From the NCBI GenBank assembly GCA_044346175.1, contig JBIIZQ010000010.1:1-64000 (forward strand): a stretch of DNA of 64,000 nt, given 5' to 3'. Positions 8,447 to 17,552 of this stretch are shown here, one piece after another. The notes under the pieces are model-generated. The model did no database searches, had not been told where the DNA came from, and worked only from the letters and a program-made list of their open reading frames with translations. This DNA is from JBJTUH01 sp044346175 (GTDB lineage: Bacteria; Cyanobacteriota; Vampirovibrionia; Vampirovibrionales; JAJTHC01). Position 1 is the stretch's first letter. Every line of letters starts with the position of its first letter. Both the position numbers and the translations under genes were made by a program.

Positions 8447-9088
8447 TTATAACACGTTGAGAAGGTGTGTGTATGCCTCATGGACTTGTTTTAATAGTGC
8501 TTCCAAGGTGCCATCGTTACGTATGACCGTATCTAAAAATGGGCGGCAGCGTTGTAATTTTTCTTCAAGAGGCATTTGAGCATGGATACGTCGCCATGCT
8601 TCTTCAGGTGTCAATCCTCGTTGTGTGACAAGCCGTTGATACTGCTTTTCTTCAGGCGTGGCAATGAGCCATACCCGCTCATACATGCGTTCTGTCTGGG
8701 TTTCAAAGAGCTGTGGGATTAAAATCGCTATAAAGGCATGGGCGGCATCGTGTGATTCTGCAAAGCGATGTACTTCTCGTCTCACCCGAGGGTGTACGAG
8801 GGCTTCTACTTTTTCTTTGAGGTCTGCGTTTTGAAAAATATGCCTCGCAAGCACAGGACGACATACTCTAAGACGACTCCTATCAGGATAGGTATCATCC
8901 GCTTCAAGTACTTCAGCCCCAATTAACGTGGCTAATTCGCCTTGTAGGATGGCATCTTCCCGATAAAGCGTATGAACTACGTCATCGGTATCAATCACGG
9001 GTACCCCCCACGCACTGAGCGCTTTCCCGACGGTGGATTTTCCTGAGGCAATGCCTCCTGTAATGGCAACACGACTTGCAAGCATCAT
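8447..9088 (-). CDS. coaE: Dephospho-CoA kinase
   Basis: CoaE phosphorylates dephospho-CoA in the last step of coenzyme A synthesis. The P-loop GGIASGKST lies at residues about 11-19, followed by DTDDVVH and the CoaE-type HPRVRRE and LIPQLFE segments. The 213-residue length is typical. It starts with two ATG codons. It is 74 nt downstream of the metH-like gene on the same strand, so the two may be co-transcribed. Confidence 0.95.
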   Translation of the reverse strand: MMLASRVAITGGIASGKSTVGKALSAWGVPVIDTDDVVHTLYREDAILQGELATLIGAEVLEADDTYPDRSRLRVCRPVLARHIFQNADLKEKVEALVHPRVRREVHRFAESHDAAHAFIAILIPQLFETQTERMYERVWLIATPEEKQYQRLVTQRGLTPEEAWRRIHAQMPLEEKLQRCRPFLDTVIRNDGTLEALLKQVHEAYTHLLNVL

Positions 9089-9162
9089 GAGATTCTATCA
9101 CGCCTTTCTTAATTTGGGATGAGTTTGCAGGGTTATCATGGATAACCTCCTGAGGCTTAAGC

Positions 9163-10752
9163 TTAAGACTGCCATTGTCGTACGTCAAAATAATGGGCTT
9201 CAGGGTGATGAAAAATCAAAGCACAGGTGGTTTGTTCTGGGTCTTGCATCCAATTGCGTGTCAAACGGATGCCTATTTGCTCAGGATTGAGCATCTCAAA
9301 TAGTTTGTGTTGTTCGCGCATGTCTGGACAAGCGGGGTACCCAAAGCTGTAACGACACCCTTGGTAGCCACCATCCATACTGAGGATGGCTTGCATGTCA
9401 GTGGCATCGGCATGATGAATATTGAGTTCTCGACGTACCACGCTGTGCCAATACTCTGCCAAGGCTTCAGCCATTTCTACAAAAAAGCCATGGCAGGTGT
9501 AGTAAGCTTGGTATTGTTTGCTGTTTAGGAGTTGTTTCAGGTATTCACTTGCACCTGTACCCATGGTCACGATTTGCCAAGCCATGACATCCTGTTCCTG
9601 TGAAATATAATCCGACAAGCACAGTGCTTTGGTGCCACCTCGTGGAAACTGAAACGTATGCCATAGGCTTTCAGGCTTCTCGGGATGATACACATGAATT
9701 TGATTACCCTCACTACGGCAGGGGGTGTATCCATAAATAACGGTAGGTTTTAAAACCTCTTTTTGAAGCATGTCTGCTTTAAGTGCCTCTAAAATAGGTG
9801 CGGCGTGTGTTTCAAGATAGGTTTGAAATTCGCCACTACGACGCTCCCCACGACGGAATCCCCAATGCCCTGTGTAGAGTGTACGTGCATTCACAAAAGG
9901 ATAAATCGCTTGAAGGTCAATTTCTTTGACGGTCTTAAAGCCCCAAAAAGGTGGCGTTGGACGCTCATTGGAGGGCAATGCACGTACCGCTGTATTGCGT
10001 TGCGTATAACACTCGGGCGGTGCATCGCCTTGGAGGTCTTCGGGTGATTGGGCATACACCAGAATGTCTGTATCGGGTGCTGGGGGGCATTGCGGTCTGC
10101 CGACCGTATGCCATGAGCTTTGAAGCCCCAGCCCTTCTTGGCTCTGTAGATAGGTTATCCATTGCAGTGTGCCGAGGGCATGAGGTGCGAACATGACAGG
10201 GGCATTAGGGTACTCACTTTGAATGAATCGATGTGTTTTATCGGCATTCATGCCACAGCTTGCGATAATCAATGGGGTTGTGCATCCTGCCCTTTGTAAA
10301 CATTGGGCAAGTTCGCGCATCCGATTTGCCCCTTCATACAGTAAACCCGACACCACGACAGCCGTATAGGGTTTCTGTGTCAATGCTTCTTGGATGGTGT
10401 TAGGTGCCACATCGGTGCCAAGGTCTTCAAAGGGTCGTCCGAAGGCGGTCATGAAAATTTGTGCCAAGTGCTTCCCCACCTCATGGACATCGCCTTCCAC
10501 AGTTGCAAATAGTACGGGGGGTAAAGTGTCTTGTAAGGGGACATGTGGTATACACATTAAATGACCCAGTAGGGCATAGAGTGGTAAGGTGTTGTCTTTA
10601 AATGCTTGAAAAGCCTCACTTAATGCTGTAGGTGTTCCTTCAAGTGCGAGTGTTTCGGGAAGCTCAAGGGGGAGTGTGATGGTGGGAAGGGCTGAGGCGG
10701 TTGTCATTGGGCTGGTTGATGGGGTAGGGGTGGGTGTGTGGCTATCATTCAT
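9163..10752 (-). CDS. Methionine synthase C-terminal half: B12-binding plus reactivation domain
   Basis: A cap-like helical segment (residues about 40-80) precedes a cobalamin-binding Rossmann domain with the DxHxxG signature (GDVHEVGKHL, His-90). A long MetH activation domain follows, with the RxxxxGYPACPD region near residue 475 and a C-terminal YF segment. The homocysteine and folate (pterin) domains of full MetH (about 1200 residues) are absent, so this is the second subunit of a split enzyme. The partner must lie outside the window. The N-terminal 35 residues are Pro/Thr/Ser-rich and probably disordered. The final product would be methionine from homocysteine and methyl-tetrahydrofolate. 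Confidence 0.85.
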   Translation of the reverse strand: MNDSHTPTPTPSTSPMTTASALPTITLPLELPETLALEGTPTALSEAFQAFKDNTLPLYALLGHLMCIPHVPLQDTLPPVLFATVEGDVHEVGKHLAQIFMTAFGRPFEDLGTDVAPNTIQEALTQKPYTAVVVSGLLYEGANRMRELAQCLQRAGCTTPLIIASCGMNADKTHRFIQSEYPNAPVMFAPHALGTLQWITYLQSQEGLGLQSSWHTVGRPQCPPAPDTDILVYAQSPEDLQGDAPPECYTQRNTAVRALPSNERPTPPFWGFKTVKEIDLQAIYPFVNARTLYTGHWGFRRGERRSGEFQTYLETHAAPILEALKADMLQKEVLKPTVIYGYTPCRSEGNQIHVYHPEKPESLWHTFQFPRGGTKALCLSDYISQEQDVMAWQIVTMGTGASEYLKQLLNSKQYQAYYTCHGFFVEMAEALAEYWHSVVRRELNIHHADATDMQAILSMDGGYQGCRYSFGYPACPDMREQHKLFEMLNPEQIGIRLTRNWMQDPEQTTCALIFHHPEAHYFDVRQWQS

Positions 10753-10904
10753 ACATAAAAGGCTTGTTCATTATAAGCGTGCTTAGGGGTTCTTGTACAG
10801 GGTGTCCATCATACATAAACACTTACGATGCGTGCATACATGACTTTACAATGTGACATAAAACAAGCGCAACATAAGCTTGATATGGTATAAAACATAC
10901 AGTT

Positions 10905-11618
10905 ATGAATCTTCCTCGCCCCCTACCACGCCCCTTCTATGCAAGCCCTACCCTGAAACCCCTGAGCCAGAAGCTCAAACGTCATATGGGTTTAGTCATT
11001 CATCCTGCACATGTGGGTAAGCTCGGTGAAAAAGCCCCTAGCGTGATTCATGCCGTATTGCCTAAACTTACGGCACTAGCCATACTATTTACGCCTCTTG
11101 ATGGTCTGTTTAAGTTGCCCAGTATCCTTGCTGGTGCTTTGTTTTATTACAAGTTTCGCCCTGGGCTTGTGCCTGAGCAGCTGGGGCTTTTAAAGCAAGG
11201 TACGCATCAGCTTATGTCACTTTGTAATTTTACACTGACCCCCTTCTTGGCACTCGGTACTTTGGCCTTAAGTCGAACTCGTTGGGCTGCACGTATGTTG
11301 GCAAAACCTCTACAGTATCTTGAATGGCGTGGTGCGAAGCATTACATCCGTACGGGAGAAAAACCTTGGGGATTTTTTCCGACAACATCCGTATTACGCT
11401 ATCGTGCTATTACGCAACATAGCCCTGCCGTAGGTGGGGTTGCAGGAGGCATGGTAGGCTTCCAACTTGGTAAGCCTTGGGCGAATCGTGTGACCTCCTT
11501 GACTGAGCGTATGACCCGCCACGCGCTAACAACCACAACGGGAGGTGTGAGTGGCTACGCATTAGGCTATTGGGTGAAGCATACCATGCTAACCCAACTT
11601 AAAAAGCTTAAGTTTTAG
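10905..11618 (+). CDS. Hypothetical membrane-associated protein
   Basis: I do not recognise this 237-residue protein. It is very basic. It has two or three hydrophobic stretches (about residues 55-80, 100-125) and a glycine-rich hydrophobic segment near the C-terminus (GGVAGGMVGFQLG, GGVSGYALGYW), suggesting membrane insertion. There is no signal peptide. An extended -10-like TGGTATAAAA lies just upstream of the ATG. It is a single gene. Confidence 0.55.
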   Translation: MNLPRPLPRPFYASPTLKPLSQKLKRHMGLVIHPAHVGKLGEKAPSVIHAVLPKLTALAILFTPLDGLFKLPSILAGALFYYKFRPGLVPEQLGLLKQGTHQLMSLCNFTLTPFLALGTLALSRTRWAARMLAKPLQYLEWRGAKHYIRTGEKPWGFFPTTSVLRYRAITQHSPAVGGVAGGMVGFQLGKPWANRVTSLTERMTRHALTTTTGGVSGYALGYWVKHTMLTQLKKLKF

Positions 11619-11983
11619 TTTAAGGGAAACCCCCGCCTGTACATCCTAGGCTGTACACCAGAGATAAATACCTCCCCTCGTCATACCCGCCCTAGCTATC
11701 CTGTGTAAGTAGGAACGACGTAAATCATACCCGTCGTGGTCGTGTTGTTGGTAGGGGCTTCTGGTAAGCGGTGTGTGCTTCCTTTCTACCTTCTTGCTAC
11801 CTACGCTAAGTTAAATAGGGGATGGAAATCAAAAAAGGTGTTGACAGACCCTTTTGTTTGAAATAAAAATAATAACATCAAAGGAACACACACCGCCTAA
11901 ATCCTTTTAGTGGTTGTATTCTAGGTTAAAATAATGTGTGTGCCACTTTGTAACAATCTATCTTTTTTAACCAGTTATCATAC
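11619..11983. other. Intergenic region upstream of tRNA-Gln
   Basis: No protein gene is seen. It contains a TGTACA...TGTACA inverted repeat (about 11638-11660), a degenerate GTAGGAACGACGT palindrome-like segment related in inverse to 13688-13700, and a good promoter at 11841-11869. About 115 nt separate that promoter from the tRNA, so either the precursor has a long 5' leader or a short RNA is made first. Confidence 0.5.
11841..11869 (+). promoter_or_regulatory. Sigma-70-type promoter, probably for tRNA-Gln
   Basis: A consensus TTGACA (11841-11846) is followed after 17 nt by TAAAAA (11864-11869). It is the best promoter match I noticed in the window. Confidence 0.6.
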
Positions 11984-12055
11984 TGGGGTGTAGCCAAGCG
12001 GTAAGGCAGCGGGTTTTGGTCCCGCCATTCAGAGGTTCGAATCCTTTCACCCCAG
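11984..12055 (+). tRNA. tRNA-Gln (anticodon TTG)
   Basis: The cloverleaf is complete: acceptor TGGGGTG pairs with CACCCCA, the D arm is AGCCAAGCGGTAAGGC, the anticodon stem GCGGG/CCCGC encloses TTTTGGT (anticodon TTG), and the T arm contains GGTTCGAATCC. No 3' CCA is encoded. A T run follows immediately and should terminate transcription. Confidence 0.96.
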
Positions 12056-12087
12056 TTTTTTAATGCTCATTTTAGTGCATCGCCCTT

Positions 12088-12372
12088 ATGACGCTCCCTA
12101 AGCCCCAAACACGCTTAACAGAACCCGCCACGGTCACCCTTGATGAAGGCTATTACTCGTGGTGTAGTTGTGGCTATAGTAAAGATGAACCCTTCTGTGA
12201 TGGTAAACATATTGGCAAGGGGTTTTGTCCCGTGACTTTAAAAGTCACCAAGGAACAAGAAACCCTTACTTTGTGCCAGTGTAAGCTCACACAGAATCCT
12301 CCCTACTGTGACGGGTCTCATCGTAATATTCAAAAAGTACCTACTGACGCATCCGATGCCTCACGTGCTTAA
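12088..12372 (+). CDS. Double CDGSH iron-sulfur protein
   Basis: The 94-residue protein carries two CDGSH motifs: Cys-26, Cys-28, Cys-37, His-41 (CDGKH) and Cys-63, Cys-65, Cys-74, His-78 (CDGSH). Each should hold a [2Fe-2S] cluster through three Cys and one His, as in mitoNEET-type proteins. The tandem arrangement is typical of small bacterial members. Roles in redox or cluster transfer are known for the family; the partner here is not evident. The last 17 nt overlap the start of alr, implying translational coupling. Confidence 0.9.
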   Translation: MTLPKPQTRLTEPATVTLDEGYYSWCSCGYSKDEPFCDGKHIGKGFCPVTLKVTKEQETLTLCQCKLTQNPPYCDGSHRNIQKVPTDASDASRA

Positions 12373-13687
12373 GCCAAACCCTTTTGATGCAAACCTATGC
12401 CTGAGAGATGCCTACCTCGATGTTAACTTACAGGCACTTCAGTATAATGCCACTAAGCTGAAAGAAGCTCTGCCTTTTCCCGCAAAGCTGATGCCTGTTG
12501 TCAAGGCAAATGCTTATGGGCATGATGCACGGGCCGTTACGCAAAGTCTTTGGCAGTTGTGGGGGGAGGCTCATATTGCAAGGTTTGCGGTAGCAACTTT
12601 GCCTGAAGCTCTTGCACTACAAGCCCAACTGGGTACTGACTTACCTGTCCTTATGATGAACATGCCCCCATTGAGGCTTTTTCAAACCTCTGTTGAGACC
12701 CTCCCTTTTCTGTCATGGTGTCATCATAACCTTGCTTTAACGGTGTTTCGTTTGGAGCATCTTCAGGCTTTAGAGGCTTTTAGTCAGGCTTGTACACACC
12801 ATGCCGTACCGTTTACGCCATGGCGGGTGCATGTCAAGGTGGATACGGGCATGCACCGCATTGGTGTGCCTTGGGATAATGCGATAGCTTTTCTTCGTGA
12901 AGTGTACCGACTCCATCAAGCTGGGGTTTTGGTGTGGGAGGGGCTTTATACTCACTTTGCCATGGGAGGACACACGCCACAACGCTGGCAGCAGTTATCT
13001 AGGTTTGGCGAGGTATTACAAGCACTCACGGCATGTCATATCCCTCTTCCTCCCATGATTCACGCCAGTAACACGGATAGTTGGGTGGCTTTACAACACG
13101 ACTATCAAACCCTCAAGACAAACCCTCTTCACGCTGATGCTGATAAAGTTCATCAGGTTCTCCAGCATTTGAACGTCTATCGGGTGGGGATTGCCCTCTA
13201 TGGGTATGAAGATGAAGGGGCTTTGGAGGCACTCGGCTTGCGTCCTGTGATGGGGCTTTACGCACGTTTGAACCACGTCCAGTGCCTTGCAGTAGGAGAG
13301 GGCGTAAGTTACGATTATCATTTTAAAGCCGAATCGCCTACTTGGATTGGTACCCTGCCCCTGGGGTATGCCGATGGGGTGCATCGGCAGTTATCAGGGG
13401 GGATGCAAGTTAAAATCAACGGTGTGTTTTGTCCTCAAATTGGTACCATTACCATGGACCAGCTTATGATTGACCTCACCCCTCTGCTTGATGCTTATCC
13501 TGATACCTCCCCCTCGGACTACCTTGGTGCCTTGGTATGCCTTATCGATAATACTTTCCCCGTTGATACCCTAGCAAGCTGCTTTCCTCAGCCTTCCTTG
13601 GCTCAGTGGGCAAAAGTGGTACATTCCATTCCCTATGAACTCATGTGCAGTTTGAATGCCCGTTTGGAGAAGGTTTTTTCGGAATAA
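12356..13687 (+). CDS. alr: Alanine racemase
   Basis: PLP enzyme making D-alanine for peptidoglycan. The PLP-binding Lys-50 sits in VVKANAYGHDA. VKVDTGMHRIG, the SY segment (GEGVSYDYHF) and LPLGYADG match the family order. At 443 residues it is somewhat longer than usual (about 370), with insertions in the barrel. The ATG at 12356 lies inside the CDGSH gene. An upstream in-frame start at 12308 would add only non-homologous residues. Confidence 0.93.
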   Translation: MPHVLKPNPFDANLCLRDAYLDVNLQALQYNATKLKEALPFPAKLMPVVKANAYGHDARAVTQSLWQLWGEAHIARFAVATLPEALALQAQLGTDLPVLMMNMPPLRLFQTSVETLPFLSWCHHNLALTVFRLEHLQALEAFSQACTHHAVPFTPWRVHVKVDTGMHRIGVPWDNAIAFLREVYRLHQAGVLVWEGLYTHFAMGGHTPQRWQQLSRFGEVLQALTACHIPLPPMIHASNTDSWVALQHDYQTLKTNPLHADADKVHQVLQHLNVYRVGIALYGYEDEGALEALGLRPVMGLYARLNHVQCLAVGEGVSYDYHFKAESPTWIGTLPLGYADGVHRQLSGGMQVKINGVFCPQIGTITMDQLMIDLTPLLDAYPDTSPSDYLGALVCLIDNTFPVDTLASCFPQPSLAQWAKVVHSIPYELMCSLNARLEKVFSE

Positions 13688-13825
13688 TTGACGTTGTTCC
13701 TACGCTGGTGCAGGTTGGAATCTTCGGAATGACGATATGGCATGTTTCGCCTATGATGACATTATTATAAGTTTAATCAGTATGCTTTTCGAGTTATTTC
13801 AAAATAGAAAAGAGGCACCCCTACC

Positions 13826-14734
13826 ATGATGAGTTCCATGACGACCGCACCCATGATAACACCGCTGAGTACGACCCAAAAAAAACTTGACGGTAAAGCC
13901 ACCTCCGCTCTCATACAAGCACAATTGCAAGAAGAAATTACCCACTTAAAAGCTCGTACAGGCAAAACCCCTGGGTTACGTGTGATTCTTGTAGGGAACG
14001 ACCCCGCAAGCCAAGTGTATGTAAAAAAGAAAGCCGAAATGTCACAGGCACTAGGCATTGATGGGGCTTTGATTACCCTGCCTGAAGAGACCACCCAAGA
14101 AGCACTCCTTGCACAGCTACACACCTTGAACCATGACCCTAACGTGCATGGTATTTTGGTACAATTACCCCTCCCCAAGGCTATTGATACGCTTGCCATT
14201 TTACATGCCATTGCCCCTGAAAAAGATGTCGATGGTTTTCATCCCGTGAATATGGGACGACTCATGGCGGGCAATTATCCTCCAGCATTGCCCTGTACCC
14301 CCGCTGGGATGATGGCGATATTGGATACTTATGGTATTTCTCTTGCAGGTAAGCATGCCGTTGTGATTGGACGCAGTACCATTGTGGGCAAGCCGATTGC
14401 TCACTTATTATTGGGGCAACACTGTACAGTGACCATGGCACATAGTCGTACCAAAGACCTTGCAGCACTTACACGTCAAGCAGATATTGTGGTTGCCGCT
14501 GTGGGCGTGCCTGAACTGGTGACTGCTGAGATGTTAAAAGAGGGGGCGATTGTATTGGATGTTGGTATTAACCGCTTATCCACGGGTAAGCTCGTAGGGG
14601 ACGTGGCAAACACCCCCGAAGTATGGGACAAAGTGGCTGGCTTGACCCCCGTACCTGGTGGTGTGGGTCCTATGACCATTGCCATGCTCATGCAAAATAC
14701 GGTATCCTTGTTTAAAGCGTCTTTAGGCTTGTAA
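13826..14734 (+). CDS. folD: Bifunctional methylenetetrahydrofolate dehydrogenase/cyclohydrolase FolD
   Basis: It interconverts 5,10-methylene- and 10-formyl-tetrahydrofolate with NADP. The signatures are present: VGNDPASQVYVKKK with the catalytic Tyr/Lys, VQLPLPK, DVDGFHPVNMG, VVIGRSTIVGKP and PGGVGPMT. The length of 302 is normal, with a short Ser/Thr-rich N-terminal extension. It starts with two ATGs. The next gene begins 48 nt downstream. Confidence 0.97.
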   Translation: MMSSMTTAPMITPLSTTQKKLDGKATSALIQAQLQEEITHLKARTGKTPGLRVILVGNDPASQVYVKKKAEMSQALGIDGALITLPEETTQEALLAQLHTLNHDPNVHGILVQLPLPKAIDTLAILHAIAPEKDVDGFHPVNMGRLMAGNYPPALPCTPAGMMAILDTYGISLAGKHAVVIGRSTIVGKPIAHLLLGQHCTVTMAHSRTKDLAALTRQADIVVAAVGVPELVTAEMLKEGAIVLDVGINRLSTGKLVGDVANTPEVWDKVAGLTPVPGGVGPMTIAMLMQNTVSLFKASLGL

Positions 14735-14782
14735 TCGTTTTGTCGTTAGCCATTCTCCTTAATTTTGAAGCTTTTGCCTCCT

Positions 14783-15265
14783 ATGACCTCTTCCTCAACG
14801 GCCGCTACTTCCAGCCTTGTGACGGCACCTCTCGCACGCCCTCATAGCCCTTATACCCAAGAGGTGCTTAACCTTTGTGCTTGGCAATGTAAACCCGATG
14901 GTACTTTGTGCTTGCAACATGGCACGGTTCGACATCCTGAAACGCAAGTACCGCAATTGGTTTTTGGGCAAGATGCTTGTACTTGGTTTGACCTCACACC
15001 TGATGAAATGACCCATGTCATACGGATTCGCTTTACTGCGAAGGGGGTACCGTTCCCTAATCGTGAAGATGTGTCCTCAGAGGCTGATAAACTCCAAATC
15101 CGTTTTCACCCTGATACCCCTCCTGCCTTGATGCAGGCAGTTGCAGACAAAGCTCGTCAAGTACTCACCAACGCAGGGTATCCTCACACACAGTACCAAG
15201 CTCATGATGTATCGAATTGTTGCGGGTTTGGATGTTATGGTTGTGTACGTTATCAGAATCAGTAA
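14783..15265 (+). CDS. Hypothetical protein with C-terminal cysteine cluster
   Basis: I do not recognise this protein of about 160 residues. After a Ser/Thr/Ala-rich N-terminus the middle is a mixed alpha/beta sequence. It ends in NCCGFGCYGCVRY, four cysteines within eight residues, which suggests a metal or Fe-S site. ATG at 14783 is chosen; the frame is open to a TTG at 14765. It is probably co-transcribed with folD. Confidence 0.5.
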   Translation: MTSSSTAATSSLVTAPLARPHSPYTQEVLNLCAWQCKPDGTLCLQHGTVRHPETQVPQLVFGQDACTWFDLTPDEMTHVIRIRFTAKGVPFPNREDVSSEADKLQIRFHPDTPPALMQAVADKARQVLTNAGYPHTQYQAHDVSNCCGFGCYGCVRYQNQ

Positions 15266-15370
15266 TCATAAAAAAGAGACGTTCTTTGAACCCCAAATAG
15301 CACCATAACTTTACACACAAGCGTTAACGTACTGCCAAGCGTTAAAATAGTGCTATCAATGCCAACAAGC

Positions 15371-15411
15371 AGAAAAGCCTAGAGTGAACCCATTCGTCTA
15401 TTGGCTTTTCT
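15371..15411. terminator. Hairpin downstream of the cysteine-cluster gene
   Basis: AGAAAAGCC (15371-15379) and GGCTTTTCT (15403-15411) form a 9-bp stem. No T run follows on the plus strand, so it may act with Rho or be an RNA stability element. Confidence 0.4.
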
Positions 15412-15497
15412 AAAAACATGGCATGTTTTCAAGCGTTTATTTCCAAGAGATAGTATATTGCACACACTTTGGATTTTATCATGATTAAGTTTATAAA

Positions 15498-16673
15498 ATG
15501 ATGATTCATATTCACCCTCAGCCTCTTCAATTTTTCAGGCATTGTTTCAGGCATTCATGGCAACCTAAAGAGGCATCTTCTGAAGTGCAGTATCCGTCTG
15601 TAGAAAAGCAAGAAAAGCCTCATCATAAGCTCTTTCAAGATAGTTTCATTGGCGTTATCAAACCGCTTGCCATACGTCAAAGCGATAGGGATGAGGCTTT
15701 TTTACGTGACCTCGAACGTCGGAAAAAAGAGGAACACGACAATCATATCCGTCGAAAGAAATATGAGAATGAGCTTATGATGGATAAACTTAGGTTGTAT
15801 TCGCCTCATCAAAAAGAAAAAATGTTACGCCATCAAACGCTTGAAGTACTCAAAACTAGCGTTGAGGAAGAAGCTTTAAATAAGCGTTTGGCAGCAGAAA
15901 AGGCTTTAGAAAAAGCCACCTTCAAAAAGCAAATCAAAGCACTAAAAGCCACGATTGATAAAACTTCTATCGAGGAAGCCATGCCAACCTACTGTGCAGA
16001 CTCTAACTTTGATTTTGGTTTTGAGGATGAGACTAATGAGGAAGCACCTACTTCTATGGTTTCTCTTCACCCTACAATAGAAGTACACGAGGCTCAGCCC
16101 CTCTCTCCTTATGCTCGCTACAAGGCTGAAATAGAGGTATTGAAGCAAGAACTAGCAGCAAGAAAAAAATATCAGCAGGAAAGACTATTGAGGCTCAATG
16201 CCCCTACGCCTTTTATTTCTGCTTTTGGGAATCGGACTGCTGAGATACTCGTCTATCAAGAATACTTGGAAGCACTAGAGGAAGAGATAAATAGAAAATC
16301 AAATTTACTAAAACTACTTGCCCAAGACCCCTTATGGCATCGTATTCCCAAGGCACCTAACGTAGAAGATGGTGCAAAACATGACGCTAGAATTGAATCC
16401 CTCAAAGCACAATTACCTGAGGCGAAACGTCGTATTGAAGAGGCTGAACATCGACTCCAGCAATATCTTCAGGAAGAACATCCAGACAAAACGCTATACC
16501 CTGAAAAATATGAAAAAAGACAAATGGCATTTCAGTATAAAGCTGCTGAGGCTTGGATTGCATACCAAAAATGCTTAAATGACTTACGAGATACCGTACG
16601 GGATAAAGAGGTTGATGAGGAAGCTGCTATCATAAGACGTGGTGTTGCCAAACCAGCCACTACCCTATCATAA
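15498..16673 (+). CDS. Hypothetical coiled-coil protein
   Basis: No family is recognised. The 391-residue product is strongly charged, with long Lys/Glu/Arg/Gln-rich helices at about 65-160, 200-235, 255-280 and 295-350 that should form coiled coils. They are separated by an acidic linker (about 165-195) and a short globular patch. There is no signal peptide or membrane segment. It may be a structural or scaffold protein. It starts at two tandem ATGs. Confidence 0.6.
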   Translation: MMIHIHPQPLQFFRHCFRHSWQPKEASSEVQYPSVEKQEKPHHKLFQDSFIGVIKPLAIRQSDRDEAFLRDLERRKKEEHDNHIRRKKYENELMMDKLRLYSPHQKEKMLRHQTLEVLKTSVEEEALNKRLAAEKALEKATFKKQIKALKATIDKTSIEEAMPTYCADSNFDFGFEDETNEEAPTSMVSLHPTIEVHEAQPLSPYARYKAEIEVLKQELAARKKYQQERLLRLNAPTPFISAFGNRTAEILVYQEYLEALEEEINRKSNLLKLLAQDPLWHRIPKAPNVEDGAKHDARIESLKAQLPEAKRRIEEAEHRLQQYLQEEHPDKTLYPEKYEKRQMAFQYKAAEAWIAYQKCLNDLRDTVRDKEVDEEAAIIRRGVAKPATTLS

Positions 16674-16800
16674 GCCCTTCTTATCATAGGGATGACTTGT
16701 GGGAAATCCATGATAGGATAGCATGGGAATCTCAAACATAGAGCTTTTAGCTTTTGGGTGGTACTACTTTTTTTAAATAGAATCTTTGGAGTAAAAACGG

Positions 16801-17343
16801 ATGAATTCCTTTATAGCATTCCCTACTTTTCCCTTTTTTAAACCACAGGCGCCCTCTTCTTCACGGCATCACAACCATCAACAGCATGCCCATGCCAAGG
16901 TTGTCCATCAAAACCCATCATCACACCTGACCTCTCTTGGCGACCACTTTACTCGTAAACATGCGGTACTCGCCACCCAAGAAAAACCCCAAGAAAAAGC
17001 CACGGGCGTGAAATCAGCAGAACCTATACAAGTGAGCGTTACAAAAGACGAACAAATCTCTCAAGGGGTAAAGATTGTAAAAGCCCTCGGCAGTCATCCT
17101 GAGTCCGAAGTAACCCTTGCCACGCAGGAACCCCCCAAAGGTTCTTCTGAGAATAGAGCTTCCGTCCATCGGGAATACAACCCCCAAAAAAACGAAACCA
17201 CCGTTTCGATTCAAGGGGAAAGACCACCTGTGGGTTCTCAAGCAGAACAAGACCTTGCCACTACGATTGCAAAAACCCTAATGGCAGAAGCCTCGCAAGG
17301 GCGTGACGTTCTGTTTGACCCTGATGCCTCCAGTAAGCAATAA
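16801..17343 (+). CDS. Hypothetical low-complexity protein
   Basis: The 180-residue product is rich in His, Gln, Ser and charged residues and looks mostly disordered. It has a short aromatic N-terminus (FIAFPTFPFF) and a His-rich stretch near residue 25. No domain is recognised. It follows the coiled-coil gene by 127 nt on the same strand. Confidence 0.45.
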   Translation: MNSFIAFPTFPFFKPQAPSSSRHHNHQQHAHAKVVHQNPSSHLTSLGDHFTRKHAVLATQEKPQEKATGVKSAEPIQVSVTKDEQISQGVKIVKALGSHPESEVTLATQEPPKGSSENRASVHREYNPQKNETTVSIQGERPPVGSQAEQDLATTIAKTLMAEASQGRDVLFDPDASSKQ

Positions 17344-17552
17344 CCCGAACGCAACATAGCTCCTCTGGATGTTTTAATTATAGTAGTGCTTTTGTGCGTG
17401 GTGTAACCTACTCGGATACACTGACAAAAGGTATTTCTCTCTTTATTGCATCTTCAAAAATAGCCCTTTAGGGGCTGTGAGCCTATTGGTAATAAGACGG
17501 CTTTTTTTCTTTTCCTTACTTGGTATAAAGCCAGTACTCGGAGCTTTGCGAC

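Noticed and set aside
13777..14211. 144-residue minus-strand frame over folD
   Set aside because: Antisense to a well-supported gene; its low-complexity Ser/Ala content mirrors the folD codons.
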